Part shown: piece after piece, positions 12,247 through 22,056 of the stretch
How the letters are laid out: each line of letters opens with the position of its first letter
How positions within the stretch are numbered: position 1 is the first letter of the stretch
DNA from: Cruorifilaria tuberocauda
Taxonomy: Eukaryota; Nematoda; Chromadorea; Rhabditida; Onchocercidae
Assembly: GCA_013365365.1 (NCBI GenBank)
Contig: JABVXU010000195.1
Span: 1 to 64,000 of the forward strand
Direction of reading: 5' to 3'
Length of the DNA: 64,000 bases
The notes under the pieces: generated by a model
Told to the model about the DNA's origin: nothing
What the model saw: only the letters and a program-made list of their open reading frames with translations
Databases searched by the model: none
Position numbers and translations under genes: made by a program

Positions 12247-15200
12247 ACGATTGATTTTATTTAGTTCAATGCAAAATAAATGAAAAAGTTTTATTTCATT
12301 TTCTAATTCTTTCAAACAATTCAATAATATTTCTTGAACTTAAATTTTCATATAATTTAAATCATTTCTCTATAAAAAAAGAGGTTTAAAAATAGTTTAT
12401 GAAATTGAAGTAAATGAATGATATTGATAAGAAAAAAGATAAGTGATAAAAATGATTTCTTTCATTTTAAATCAATAATTTAGAAGATTTGAATTGATGG
12501 GAAAAATCTTTGAGTAATTTAATTATACTTAAGAATTTAAAAAATTTATCGTGTTATAAAATAATTTAAAATAAGAAAAAAATTGATACTAAAATGATTT
12601 TAATAGTAGAAAATTAAGAGAATATTTATCAAAGTTAGTGTCAAATTTAGCAGTTAAATGATTTAACAAAGTTACTGTCAAATTTAAAAAATTAAATTAT
12701 TAGAAATGAAGCTGATTAATCAGTATCAAAAAAAAAATGGTATCATTTTGCTGCGGTAATAACAAATAGTACTTTTCTTCGGTAATATATAGGATAATGA
12801 TAATGATAGTCCGAGGTTTAGGATCAGTTAGAAGTGGATTAAAAAACTGGTGGATTATCCGAGTTTTCAAGTTCTTAAACTTTATTTACTACCTCATTAT
12901 CATATGATTAAGTCTATTGACGACTACTCTCCAATATCATCCAAATAAGCTTACTATTACTGTAATCGAAAAATACGGTTATATCGTACGATTTGATTAT
13001 TTAAATTTCGAATTGAGTTTTTTTTTTTTAAATTTTTCTTTAGTCTTATAATTTTCCATTAATTGTATGAATAGTTTTCTCTAAATTTTTATATTCGTAA
13101 TTTTTTCTCTTCGAGTTTTCATAAATTTAAATTTCAACATAAATTATCTAAAACTTATCAACCTCCTATCTAAAACTTATCACATTATCAATAATTTCTA
13201 ATCTTTATTTTCCTTTATTTTTAAATTCATTCCATCTTTTAAATGATTTTTTCTATAATCTGACAAATAATTAATCAGTATATTTAGAAATTATAATCTC
13301 CTAAAATAATTGAACCTAAACCTGCTTGATTTTCAATTAGTTTTATTGTTTTTCGTTAAGTCTTTAAAACTTACCTGAAATATTACAGTATTTGTTAATC
13401 TTATTGTTTTTTTATTGTTTTATTGTCTTTTATAGTTTTATTGTTTTTTTTGTCTAAATCAATAATTGCTAAATTTTAATATTTCCAAATTCATTTTATA
13501 CTCTCGTTTCAATTATTATCATTGTTTCAATAATTACCTTTATTTATCTTCACGTATATTATAAACTTTCTTTATTAATCTTTATTCTCTTCTTTTTCAT
13601 ACGCTCTACCTATTTTCCTTTCTTCTCTCATCCTTAGTCTTACTTTTGTTCAAATTAAAAACGTTATGATAAAGTTAAAAACTTATTGAATAGAAAAAGT
13701 TGATGGAATATTGAAATTTCCTCTTCTCTCCTTTATTTCGTCACCTAAATCAATTCTTTGAATATATTTCTCTTTTGAATTCTCCTGAATTGAACAATGA
13801 CAAATCAAATAGATTGACAAAGGTAAGAATGATAAAAGAGAGGAAATGAAGTTAAAGTAAAGATATCAAATAATAGGTTAAAGATTGAAGACATTTTCAC
13901 AAATGTAAATTTTCAATAAAAGAAATGATTCTGGAAATATAGTTGTGTGTAAATATATATATTTGATCATATGGTAACGATGGGATGATCGGAAGATCGT
14001 TGTTGCATGCACAAACATTTCGTGCATACAGTAACCCCAATTATAGTATTGAATTTAACTGTTTAATAAAACAAAAAAAAAATTTGAAAATTCGAAGATT
14101 TAAAATAATAATTTCCAAAAAAATTACTGTATTCTACCATAATCAGTATGATCATAATCATAATATCATACGGTAAATCACAATCATAATATCAAAATTT
14201 CTCATTTATTTCTCTTAGGAAAAAAATTTATAAAACAGAAAATTTCAACATTTTCCTCATTTATGAAAGCAAAAAAAAAAAAAAAAAAACGAAATCAGTT
14301 TGGTTTCAAATCTTCAATTACTTATTGAAATTATATTATAATCAATTATATTACTATACTTTATAGACTACTATACTACAATATACTACAGTAGCTACCA
14401 AAATAAATTCTCTTTATACTTTATACTTTACACACTGTATTACAATATACCATTATATACAATAATAACAAAATATTTTAAAATATGTAACTACAAAATA
14501 AATTTTCTCTTTACACATTATTTTATTACAGTACAATATATTACAGTAAGAAAATACGTTACAATAAATAATTACCAAAATGAATTTTTTCTTTCCATAA
14601 CTTATTAATTAATTTTCTTCTTCTTAAATTGAATTACTTATAATCATTGTAATTCTTTTTCTTTAAATGAGTATATTTTTTATTTTTCCTTTTCAACAAT
14701 TATAAGTTACTTGAAAATCTTTTCAATTAAATATATAACTTATTTAATTGGCATGTTGATAATTAAGCAATTAAACGATACAGTACTTGTGACAAGTAAA
14801 AGATTTATTATAAAATGATCAATTGATACAAAAAATAATAAATAATGAACGGTAATGATCATTTATCATAATATGATTGAGCTATAGATGGAATAAGAAG
14901 ATTTACACCCCTGCTGATGTATTTGTCACTTTCTTTCCGGAATCCGTATGTGTATGCATGTGCATGTGCATGTGTATGTGTATGTGTGTGCATGTGTGTG
15001 TGTGTGTGTGTGCATTTTTAATAAGTTATATAAGTCAGGTGCACGGGAATCGGATGAAACTTTCATTCATGTTTGTGATGAGAATGAGAATCAATTCTGA
15101 TGAACGGTAGGGTGCCAATTTACTCATACAAATATTGAAAATTTGGCTAAGTAATATTCTCTACAAATATTTGTCTTTTTATTCTCTGAAATTAAATTAA

Positions 15201-17297
15201 TTAATTAATTAATTAAGAATTTAATTAAAATAATATTCTTTTTCTTATAAAAATTTGAATAATTTAAATTAATTCACAATAAATAAATTGTAATAAAGTG
15301 CATTAAATTCTATTAAGCAAAATAATTGAATTAAAATTAATAACAATGAATTGAAATAATTGAGAATTGAGCAAAGTAATAGAATTGAAATCAAATAATT
15401 GAAATAAATTAATGATACTAATTAAAGCATTAAATTTTTTTTAAAATTGTTTTAGCAAATATATCAATGCATAAATATAATTTCAACTTGTATATGTTTT
15501 CAACTAATCAGATTTTGTAGATATAATAAAATTTGATTATAAATATAATCTATGATCAAATTTTGAGTTAATTCGAAATGCTAAAACGGAAAAAATACCA
15601 GTTGCAGTACCTCGGTTAAGTTCCGGTTTTGGTCTTAATTGCGGGATTAATCCGGCGCATGCAGCAATGCAAGGATTGCAATTGCCACTTTCCAGTCATG
15701 TTGGATCGAGGCGTAAACGACGTGTACTTTTTTCACAAAATCAAGTTTATGAATTGGAACGGCGTTTTCGTGCATCGAAATATTTAACAGCACCAGAACG
15801 TGAAGCATTAGCTAATTCAATTGGACTTTCAGCAACACAGGTTACAGCTCTCAACCTTTACTTATTTGTTTACTAATTTGTTTACCCATTAACATACTAT
15901 TATTATTATTATTATTATTCAGCTTTCTTGTTTATTTGTTTACTAATTTGTTTACACATTAACATACTATTATTATTATTATTATTATTCAGCTTTCTCG
16001 TTTATTTGTTTATTAATATACTTATGCACTTTAGTAAATTTATTAAACTTTTGTTTTTTCTTTTTCAAAAGAAACTTTGCATGATATGATATGATTGTTT
16101 TAGGTGAAAATTTGGTTTCAAAATCATCGTTACAAATGTAAGCGTCAAGAGAAAGAGCGAAAAATGACTGATGGAAGTCGAGGACGAGAAGAAAGTCAAT
16201 CACCGGGACCTTCCAGGACACCGACACCTTTGGATGGTAGCAATATCGACAAGTTTGTTTTCCTTCATTGAATTATTTAATTTTAAGAAAATTTTTTGAA
16301 AAACAAAAAACACTAAAGTAATGAAAGTATTTAAAGTTTTATTAAATTTATATTTTACTGATTTTAAGTTATTGCAAAAAAAAATGGGCAAAACTTTTTA
16401 AAATAAAAAATACTATTTATTTTTTTTTTAAATTTAATTTCTCTTTTAAACTTAATGAATACGCTATCACTTATAACTTTTTATAATTCCATGTTTGATT
16501 TTTTTTTTTGATATATTCAAATGGAAATAATGATATTTCTAGAAAAATGAATGTATCAATACTGGTGAAAGATGGAAAACGTTGTGAAAATACGCATGCT
16601 ACCGGTGGACCGGATTCAAATCCGGAACATTTGTTAAATTTGAGTGCATTGCCTGATAGCATACCAGATTTGAAAAATCAATTTTATCAACAAGTATAAT
16701 TTCTTCTTTCAAATTCACGAAAAACAAATAATTGCTAATTAATTTCTCTAATTAATGAAATTAATTAGTGCAAAATTAAAATAACACAACTTCGAAATGA
16801 TAACCATAAAAATGACAAACAAAAAATGGAAATGAATAAATACTGTATCATTTATATCACTGATATAAGTATCAATATCATTATCACTATCAATATCAAT
16901 ATCAAATGATAATTTGAAAATTCTTATCAGAACTGTATATGTTATCATTAATATCCACTGATATAAGTATCAATATCATTATCACTATCAATATCAATAT
17001 CAAATGATAATTTCAAAATTCTTATCAGAACTGTATATGTTATCATTAATATCCACTGATATAAGTATCAATATCATTATCACTATCAATATCAATATCA
17101 AGTGATAATTTCAAAATTCTTATCAGAAATAGAATATTTTCTTGAAATTTTATCAAATCAATTTTATTTTTTTTTTTTTAAAGGCAATGTGTCAACCGAG
17201 CAATATGTATCAGCAAGGAACATTTCCATTTCCGCCATTTGGTACACAGCCATATCCAACTGCTCAAAATCCATACTATCCATATTATGCAAAATGA
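664..17297 (+). CDS. ceh-24: NK-2 class homeodomain transcription factor, Nkx2.1/scarecrow type (probable ceh-24 orthologue)
   Basis: Coding exons are 664-919, 11427-11691, 11819-11877, 15602-15840, 16104-16252, 16543-16693 and 17184-17297. All joins keep frame and use GT-AG, giving 1,233 nt and 410 aa. Seen in order: the TN repression motif [10 protein letters not shown] (aa 73-82), a Ser/Ala/Gly-rich stretch, [10 protein letters not shown] (184-193), which matches the GWYG..DPRF block of Nkx2.1, a homeodomain at about 230-289, the NK2-specific domain around ILVKDGKRC (329-337), and a Pro/Tyr/Gln-rich tail. The homeodomain has Trp48, Gln50, Asn51 and the NK-2 hallmark Tyr54 (283), and an intron splits it between residues 44 and 45. 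NK-2 proteins bind TYAAGTGG-like DNA, and C. elegans ceh-24 acts in muscle and neurons. The start at 664 follows a TTTTCAG acceptor. Intron 1 is 10.5 kb and probably regulatory. The subfamily is well supported; the exact orthologue is inferred. Confidence 0.9.
2843..3400. repeat. about 200-bp tandem repeat, three copies
   Basis: A unit containing AATTTAATGACTGATAAATT recurs with a 198-base period (positions 2851 and 3049). A more diverged third copy follows about 202 bases later (3251). The unit includes repeated TTACCTTATCACTT blocks. It is non-coding and lies in intron 1 of the homeobox gene. Confidence 0.85.
4217..4440. repeat. partial duplication, about 144-base offset
   Basis: The block starting GATCCAAATTCGAATAG, with the AT-rich run after it, occurs at about 4238 and again at 4382. 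The intervening copies of CTTCAGTTAATCAAA suggest local slippage or duplication. Confidence 0.7.
5611..5712. repeat. duplicated TACCGTTTTATTACCTAATAA block
   Basis: Two nearly identical copies begin at 5621 and 5690. They are separated by a run of ATTACCTGAT-like words, themselves degenerate repeats. Confidence 0.75.
8248..8327 (+). CDS. candidate alternative terminal exon of the homeobox gene
   Basis: A TCTTCAG acceptor ends at 8247. The 80 bases after it stay open in the phase left by exon 1 (one G plus GT gives Gly) and encode [15 protein letters not shown] followed by a Pro/Tyr-rich end and TGA at 8325. Base composition is less AT-rich than the surroundings. The QLSH core recalls the VPQLSHSA stretch of vertebrate Nkx2.1, quoted from memory. 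No GT donor lies before the stop, so it would be a last exon. The product would be a protein of about 111 aa with the TN motif but no homeodomain. Splicing is inferred; chance remains possible. Confidence 0.35.
8595..8639. promoter_or_regulatory. cluster of four CTCGAG palindromes
   Basis: CTCGAG occurs at 8595, 8612, 8625 and 8634, mostly flanked as TCTCGAGA. The word is GC-rich in an AT-rich intron, so four copies in 45 bases are unlikely to be background. It may be a short tandem repeat or a set of protein-binding sites. No factor can be named with confidence. Confidence 0.4.
8881..8902. repeat. (CT)n microsatellite
   Basis: A pure CT run is followed by a short (TA)n tract at about 8915-8929. 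Two overlapping open frames across it are low-complexity artefacts. Confidence 0.9.
9211..9575. repeat. 195-bp tandem duplication
   Basis: A unit with TAATCGTTTATTAAATTTA and CTAGTTTTCCCTTATAA is repeated with a 195-base period (9231 and 9426). The two copies are nearly identical, so the duplication is probably recent. Confidence 0.85.
11247..11312. repeat. 34-bp direct duplication just upstream of homeobox exon 2
   Basis: Two copies of AATTGTTACGGTAAATTC, extending through CTACTACTATTCCGG, lie back to back at 11247 and 11281. The second ends about 110 bases before the exon 2 acceptor. Confidence 0.9.
11427..11691 (+). CDS. ceh-24: homeobox gene exon 2: Ser/Ala/Gly/Thr-rich linker
   Basis: The TATTTTAG acceptor is followed by frame-consistent coding sequence ([18 protein letters not shown]...) ending PAPDFS. 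The donor is CAAG|GTTAAT. The low-complexity composition resembles the variable N-terminal half of Nkx2.1 proteins. An alternative start at the Met in KMAANS (11453) is possible in an isoform lacking exon 1, but no trans-splice evidence singles it out. Confidence 0.85.
11819..11877 (+). CDS. ceh-24: homeobox gene exon 3: GWYG..DPR motif
   Basis: This 59-nt exon encodes [23 protein letters not shown] followed by DPR(F/L) is the conserved block N-terminal to the homeodomain in Nkx2.1-type proteins. Phases match exon 2 (two bases left) and exon 4 (one base left). Confidence 0.85.
12153..12243. repeat. (GT)n and (TTTG)n microsatellite
   Basis: GT runs with interspersed TTTG units lie in homeobox intron 3. 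They produce a spurious His/Thr-rich open frame on the other strand. Confidence 0.95.
14948..15012. repeat. (TG/CATG)n microsatellite
   Basis: Alternating TGCATG, TGTATG and TG units give a Cys/Met/Val repeat if translated. This is a non-coding repeat in homeobox intron 3. Confidence 0.9.
15602..15840 (+). CDS. ceh-24: homeobox gene exon 4: linker and homeodomain residues 1-44
   Basis: The exon encodes the [10 protein letters not shown] linker and the homeodomain from RRKRRVLFS to ATQ. Starting at 15602 gives [12 protein letters not shown], which aligns without gaps to DPRF-PAISRFMG of Nkx2.1. A second acceptor six bases on (15608) is equally in frame. The donor is CAG|GTTACA at 15841, at the intron position between homeodomain residues 44 and 45 that many homeobox genes share. 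Confidence 0.9.
15861..16010. repeat. 70-bp tandem duplication inside the homeodomain intron
   Basis: The block ACATACTATTATTATTATT...CAGCTTTCT occurs twice (AACATACTAT at 15891 and 15961), with flanking TTATTTGTTTACTAATTTG copies. Each copy carries an ATTATTCAG that looks like a decoy 3' splice site upstream of the true acceptor at 16103. Confidence 0.85.
16104..16252 (+). CDS. ceh-24: homeobox gene exon 5: recognition helix of the homeodomain
   Basis: The exon starts [15 protein letters not shown], homeodomain positions 45-59, with Gln50, Asn51 and Tyr54. A basic and then Ser/Pro-rich region ([12 protein letters not shown]) follows. The donor GACAA|GTTTGT at 16253 is the only one near here that gives the phase exon 6 needs. 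Confidence 0.9.
16543..16693 (+). CDS. ceh-24: homeobox gene exon 6: NK2-specific domain
   Basis: After a TTTCTAG acceptor the exon reads [14 protein letters not shown], matching the V..LVKDGKPC core of the NK2-specific domain found C-terminal to NK-2 homeodomains. The remainder ([14 protein letters not shown]...) is unremarkable. The donor is CAA|GTATAA. Confidence 0.85.
16855..17130. repeat. 98-bp minisatellite, three copies, in the last homeobox intron
   Basis: TGATATAAGTATCAATATCA recurs at 16861, 16959 and 17057, a constant 98-base period, with inner ATCAATATC subrepeats. It fills most of the intron between exons 6 and 7. Confidence 0.95.
17184..17297 (+). CDS. ceh-24: homeobox gene exon 7: C-terminal Pro/Tyr-rich tail
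   Basis: After TTTAAAG the frame continues [19 protein letters not shown] and ends YYPYYAK with TGA at 17295-17297. A competing open frame across the same bases has no homology and reads through the intron. Confidence 0.85.
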   Translation, partial: AMCQPSNMYQQGTFPFPPFGTQPYPTAQNPYYPYYAK

Positions 17298-17515
17298 TTT
17301 TGAAAGAGAGAAAGAGAAAAAAAGAAAACAAAAAATGAAAAAGTAAATTATTTATTATTATTATTGTAATTTATTTCCTGTTTATTTATTAATTAATTAA
17401 TATATTTAATTATTTTAATTTATTGCTGCACTTATTTCCGCTGTATTATTCTTATCATATGTAATATTCGATTCGTGCAGAAAAATTAAAAATTGGAAAT
17501 TGAAATAGAATTTGA

Positions 17516-17521
17516 AATAAA
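17516..17521 (+). terminator. candidate polyadenylation signal of the homeobox gene
   Basis: AATAAA lies about 220 bases after the stop codon and is followed by a T-rich tract at about 17566-17580. It is the best-placed signal after exon 7. Confidence 0.5.
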
Positions 17522-20500
17522 TTCCTTTTCATTTTCTAATCTAATTTAAATTTATCAATTTTGAGTTTTTTTTTTTTTTTTAAACAAACCAAATTTATCT
17601 GCAATATTTGTGCGAAATATTTTCAATGGTTAGTTTTTTTTTTCCAAATTTAATCTATTGTAACCTTTGAACTTGTTTAACACATTTTTATTGCATGCAT
17701 GATAATGATAATGATTGATTATGGCAATGAAAATGATCGTGCAATATTGATTAAAATCATAAATTATTTGAAGTATTTCTTATAATTTTTCTCAATAATA
17801 CTTTAGCATACATTTTATTGATTAATTTTTTTAATAACTAATATCATCAATTATTTCAATTAATTTATTCATGCAATACAAAATGAAAATAACGAAATTG
17901 ATAAAAATAAAACGAAAAATTTTCGAGTAAAGTAATTTCTTATCAATTTACTACTTTTATTAGGTCAATAATCAATAAAAAATTTCAACTACTATTCATT
18001 TGCTAATTGTATAACAAAAAAAACTAATCAATAATTTGTATGCTTCAATATCTTATAACCAAAAATTTAACAAGTTATTTCAACTTTACTAGTTAGCTAA
18101 CTTTGGATAGCATTTAAAAACGCTTATATATTTTGTGCAAAAGCTTTTTTCTTGCAACATCTTGTTCATATTTCTTGTATAATATTTGCATTTGCTTCTC
18201 TTTTGTTTTTTTTTTTCTGGTGCTATATTAATTACTACTTTCGAAGTTTAACTTTGAAGAAATACTTTAGATCAATCGATTTTTCAAATTATGCTAATAT
18301 AGATGTGAGGTAAATTTGAATTATTTTTTGCTTATCGTTATTTCTTTGCCAGAAATAATTAAGAACAAAATTTTGATATGTTTAAAAAATAATCAAAAAT
18401 ATGGCATTATCGATTTCTAGACGATATTTTTTATAATTTGAATAAAATAAGCTTTTTTATTTTTTGTATAAATAAGCTTAGCATTAGCAATCGATATGCA
18501 AATATATTGGAATGTATTAAAAAATTGAACTATTCCGTTTTTTTGACGATATTTTTTTTCTTTTTAACTTTGGTGACATATTGTGCTGCGGTCAATAAAG
18601 GCTTTCAACGATTTCATTATTTTGCTTTTTAAACGAATAATATCATTTATTACTTTTTATCAGAACTGTACTTCAAATTTTAATCACAATGAAATAATCA
18701 TCAAAATCATAATACAATATAATGATAATGAAAGCGAATAATATTTATTTACAATGAGTAATAACTAAATTTCTTATTTACAGTAATTTTTAACTCGAAG
18801 TTACTTTAGTATACTTTTTATTACGCATAATACAATACATCATATAAGTCTAGTAGGCCAAATTATGAATAACCTGGTGCATCAGTATAGTATTATTTGA
18901 AAAAGTTACAAAGTAAATCAAAATTTTGAAAAAAATAGTAGGCTATCTTATTAAGCTTATAAAGTTAGCATTAAAACTTTTTTATAACATAGATATGTGT
19001 AATTCTTAATAATATTGCTTAATATCATCTAATCATGATATTATTATACGTAACTTATACTATAAGAACAGAATAGAATAATATATTATACTATAGAAGT
19101 AGCAGAAAATGACAAGCCTTTTCATTTAATGATAGGAAATTTGGAAGTCTTAAATCTTATCTTATCACATCAATCTTATCATTTCATTTCAAATATTATA
19201 CCTTATCATAATTTCATTGCAAATATTATATATCTTATCATTTTTCAAATATTTGCTAATATTTTCAATGTAAATTAAAATGTTGAAATAAAATATAAAC
19301 TTTTCACTTCCGGATAACTTATCGATGACCTTCAAAGTATTCACTTAATCTTATTGAAATTTATTTAATGAACTATTTTTAAACGGTAGAAGAATGGCGG
19401 TGATAGATTGGCAGGGATCACTCAACGAATCGGCAATAGAAAGAAGTATTTTATGCAAATTTCCTACACATACAATTATACGTATATTGTAATTAATTCG
19501 AGAGGTGAAAAAGGTTATGAATCGGATTGAAAGATTAATTCAGATATTCAACACAGTTCATTAATCGTAACATATAAATTACCGGACTTGTCGGAATCTT
19601 TCATTACAAATAAATATAATTATTACTGTCATTGAAAGTATAACGAATAATTAATTATACCTTTCACTTTGGTTTTTTTTTTTTTTTTTTTTGGAACACT
19701 TCAGAATAGCAATTTGATTACAAAAAGCGCCTCATGCATCATTAGCTTATAGGATTAATTAGATTAGAAATTATTATGCTTTACTATGCTGGAATTCCTG
19801 CTGTTCCCTTTTCTTGATCATTGTATTTCTTCAAAAATCTTTTTTATATTTATAACTTTCAAAAAAAAAAAAACTCAAAGTTTTTCCTACAAAATTTCTT
19901 TTTTCAAAAAATTGTAATTGGTAAAAAAAAATTTTAATATAATTGTAATTAAAGTGTAATTTAATTGTAATTAAAAGTTGTGATTAAATATATTGCAAAA
20001 AATCCATTTCAAATTTTTAATGATTGATAAATTTGTTATGGAAATTTTAAATTGAAATTTTTTGACTGAAAATTTTATGATAAGAAAGAAATTGTAATTT
20101 GATAAAACTTAATTCAAAATATTCTTAAAAAAAAATATCTCATTATAGTTTAATCAAAAAAGAGTTAAAAGTTACCGACGATAAGTTATCAAAAAAGAAG
20201 TTATTTATAAAATTGCCTAAAGTATAATAAGTTAATGATAATCATAATAATACTATCTTATATAATTAATAAATAATTCCGCTTCATCTTATTCTAGCAT
20301 TTTTTTTTTTGCTCCAAGATTTACCGAAAGAAAAATAAAAGATAAAGAAAAAAACCATCTGTTAAAAGTTCATGACCTTGGAGTTCTAAAATTATTAAGT
20401 CTTCTTTATAGATTTTATAATCAGTTCTGCACATATATCAAAAGCCGATTTAAGGTATTAGTAGGTAACAGTAGTAAACTAAGTATAGTAGCACAAAAGT

Positions 20501-21806
20501 AAACATAACTCAAAAGTACCGCTGTACCCCCGGAAAAGTAAGGTTTGTTATGATGAGGACAATCAGACGTCTGAGTGATACTATCCTTGCCATCTCTATC
20601 TTAGACTTATTTATCTTTCATTCATAATTTCTCACAAGTTCTATCTATTCGTCGCATATCATCAAAGTAAATTATTATTTGAATATATCGCTAAAAGCTT
20701 TTTTTTTTGTTTGTATAGGAATTGATTTATCAATAATACAAATAGCAATTATAATAAATCGTAGTGATAAAATAGTGATAAAATTATCTGAAGTGATATT
20801 AATTGTTATAACGATGATAATAGCAAATTATCATTTATAATCATTTTATCAATACTTTTGTAAGTTAGCTAAATAAGTCAAAACATTAGCCAGTTTAGGT
20901 ACATTTTTTCCAGTGTTAATTAGAATTCAAATATTTGTTTTAAAACAGAAAGCATGGAAATGATAAAAATTATTGATTGCTTCAGTATCATTCTAATTTT
21001 TCCGTTTTTTTTTCCTGGTATTACGGTGTTTTCCGTTTTTTCCGGTATTACGGTAAGTGATAGTCTTATGCAAATGTATTTGAGATGATGAATATCTTAT
21101 CGGAATAATTTTTTATGTCAATTATTAATGATACTTTCTAATCGTCTACAAAATGCATTATTCAATTCTTTTGTACGATTGAAATTTTTGAAATTCTATT
21201 ATTTCTTATAATCATTGATATCTCACTTGTTATGACTATATAACTGAGATTGAAATTTCACTTATATACTTCTCATTTATTATTCATTTCAAGTAAAAAA
21301 CAAAAAATATTATCAAGATTTCAATTAGAGGTATTTATGATTTATTGGGAAATTAAAGGTAATTTCAACTTTGATTAAATTTTTTTTGATATGCTAATTC
21401 AATATGACTTTGTATTGAGCTAATTCGTTTATGATTTTTGCTTCATCATCCATAAGTATTTATATTAATTTTTTGTTCACTCATATAAGTGAATATTTTC
21501 AAAAGTCATCTCTATCATTTTCGTTATCATTATCATCGTTAGCACAATTATTATGAAAAGATATTTTAAAATTTTTGAAAAATTCTTAAAATTCTTTATT
21601 TTCTAAATTTTATTTACTATTCTAAATTATTTATTTACTTATCGCAATAATTGTAATATTATCATAATTTTTTTCAGTACTTTTTTCTTTTTCTAAGCGA
21701 ATTCTTTTAAGTAAGTAATAATTACCTAAGTTTATTTTCTTTATAAACTTTACAATTTTAATAAATAAACAATATTCAATCTATTAATTGATTTAACATC
21801 AAAAGC

Positions 21807-22056
21807 TCAATAACAACAACAACAACAACAACAACAAATATTTCTATGATTGAATGCAAGCTACCGTAACCCTCTATTCATTTTCCATTCTTTCATTAGT
21901 TCATGCAACCAATCAACCAACTATCCATCCATATTTATCCTTCAAGAGCTCTTCTAATGAATTTGTTAAATGAAATAGCTAACTAATCATCATCATCATC
22001 ACCATTATCATCATCATTATCATCATCATCATCATCATCATTTTTATTATTATCAT
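21807..22056. repeat. (CAA)n and (ATC)n microsatellites
   Basis: An ACA/CAA run lies at about 21812-21836 and a compound ATC/ATT run at about 21986-22056. Both are non-coding. Confidence 0.9.

Noticed and set aside
13985..14176. 63-codon + strand frame in homeobox intron 3 ([12 protein letters not shown]...)
   Set aside because: Only the first 25 codons look non-random. It has no acceptor, donor or homology.
15455..15488. Possible 34-nt exon after TGTTTTAG ([11 protein letters not shown])
   Set aside because: Its phases would not connect exon 3 to the homeodomain exon. The direct join aligns perfectly with Nkx2.1 without it.
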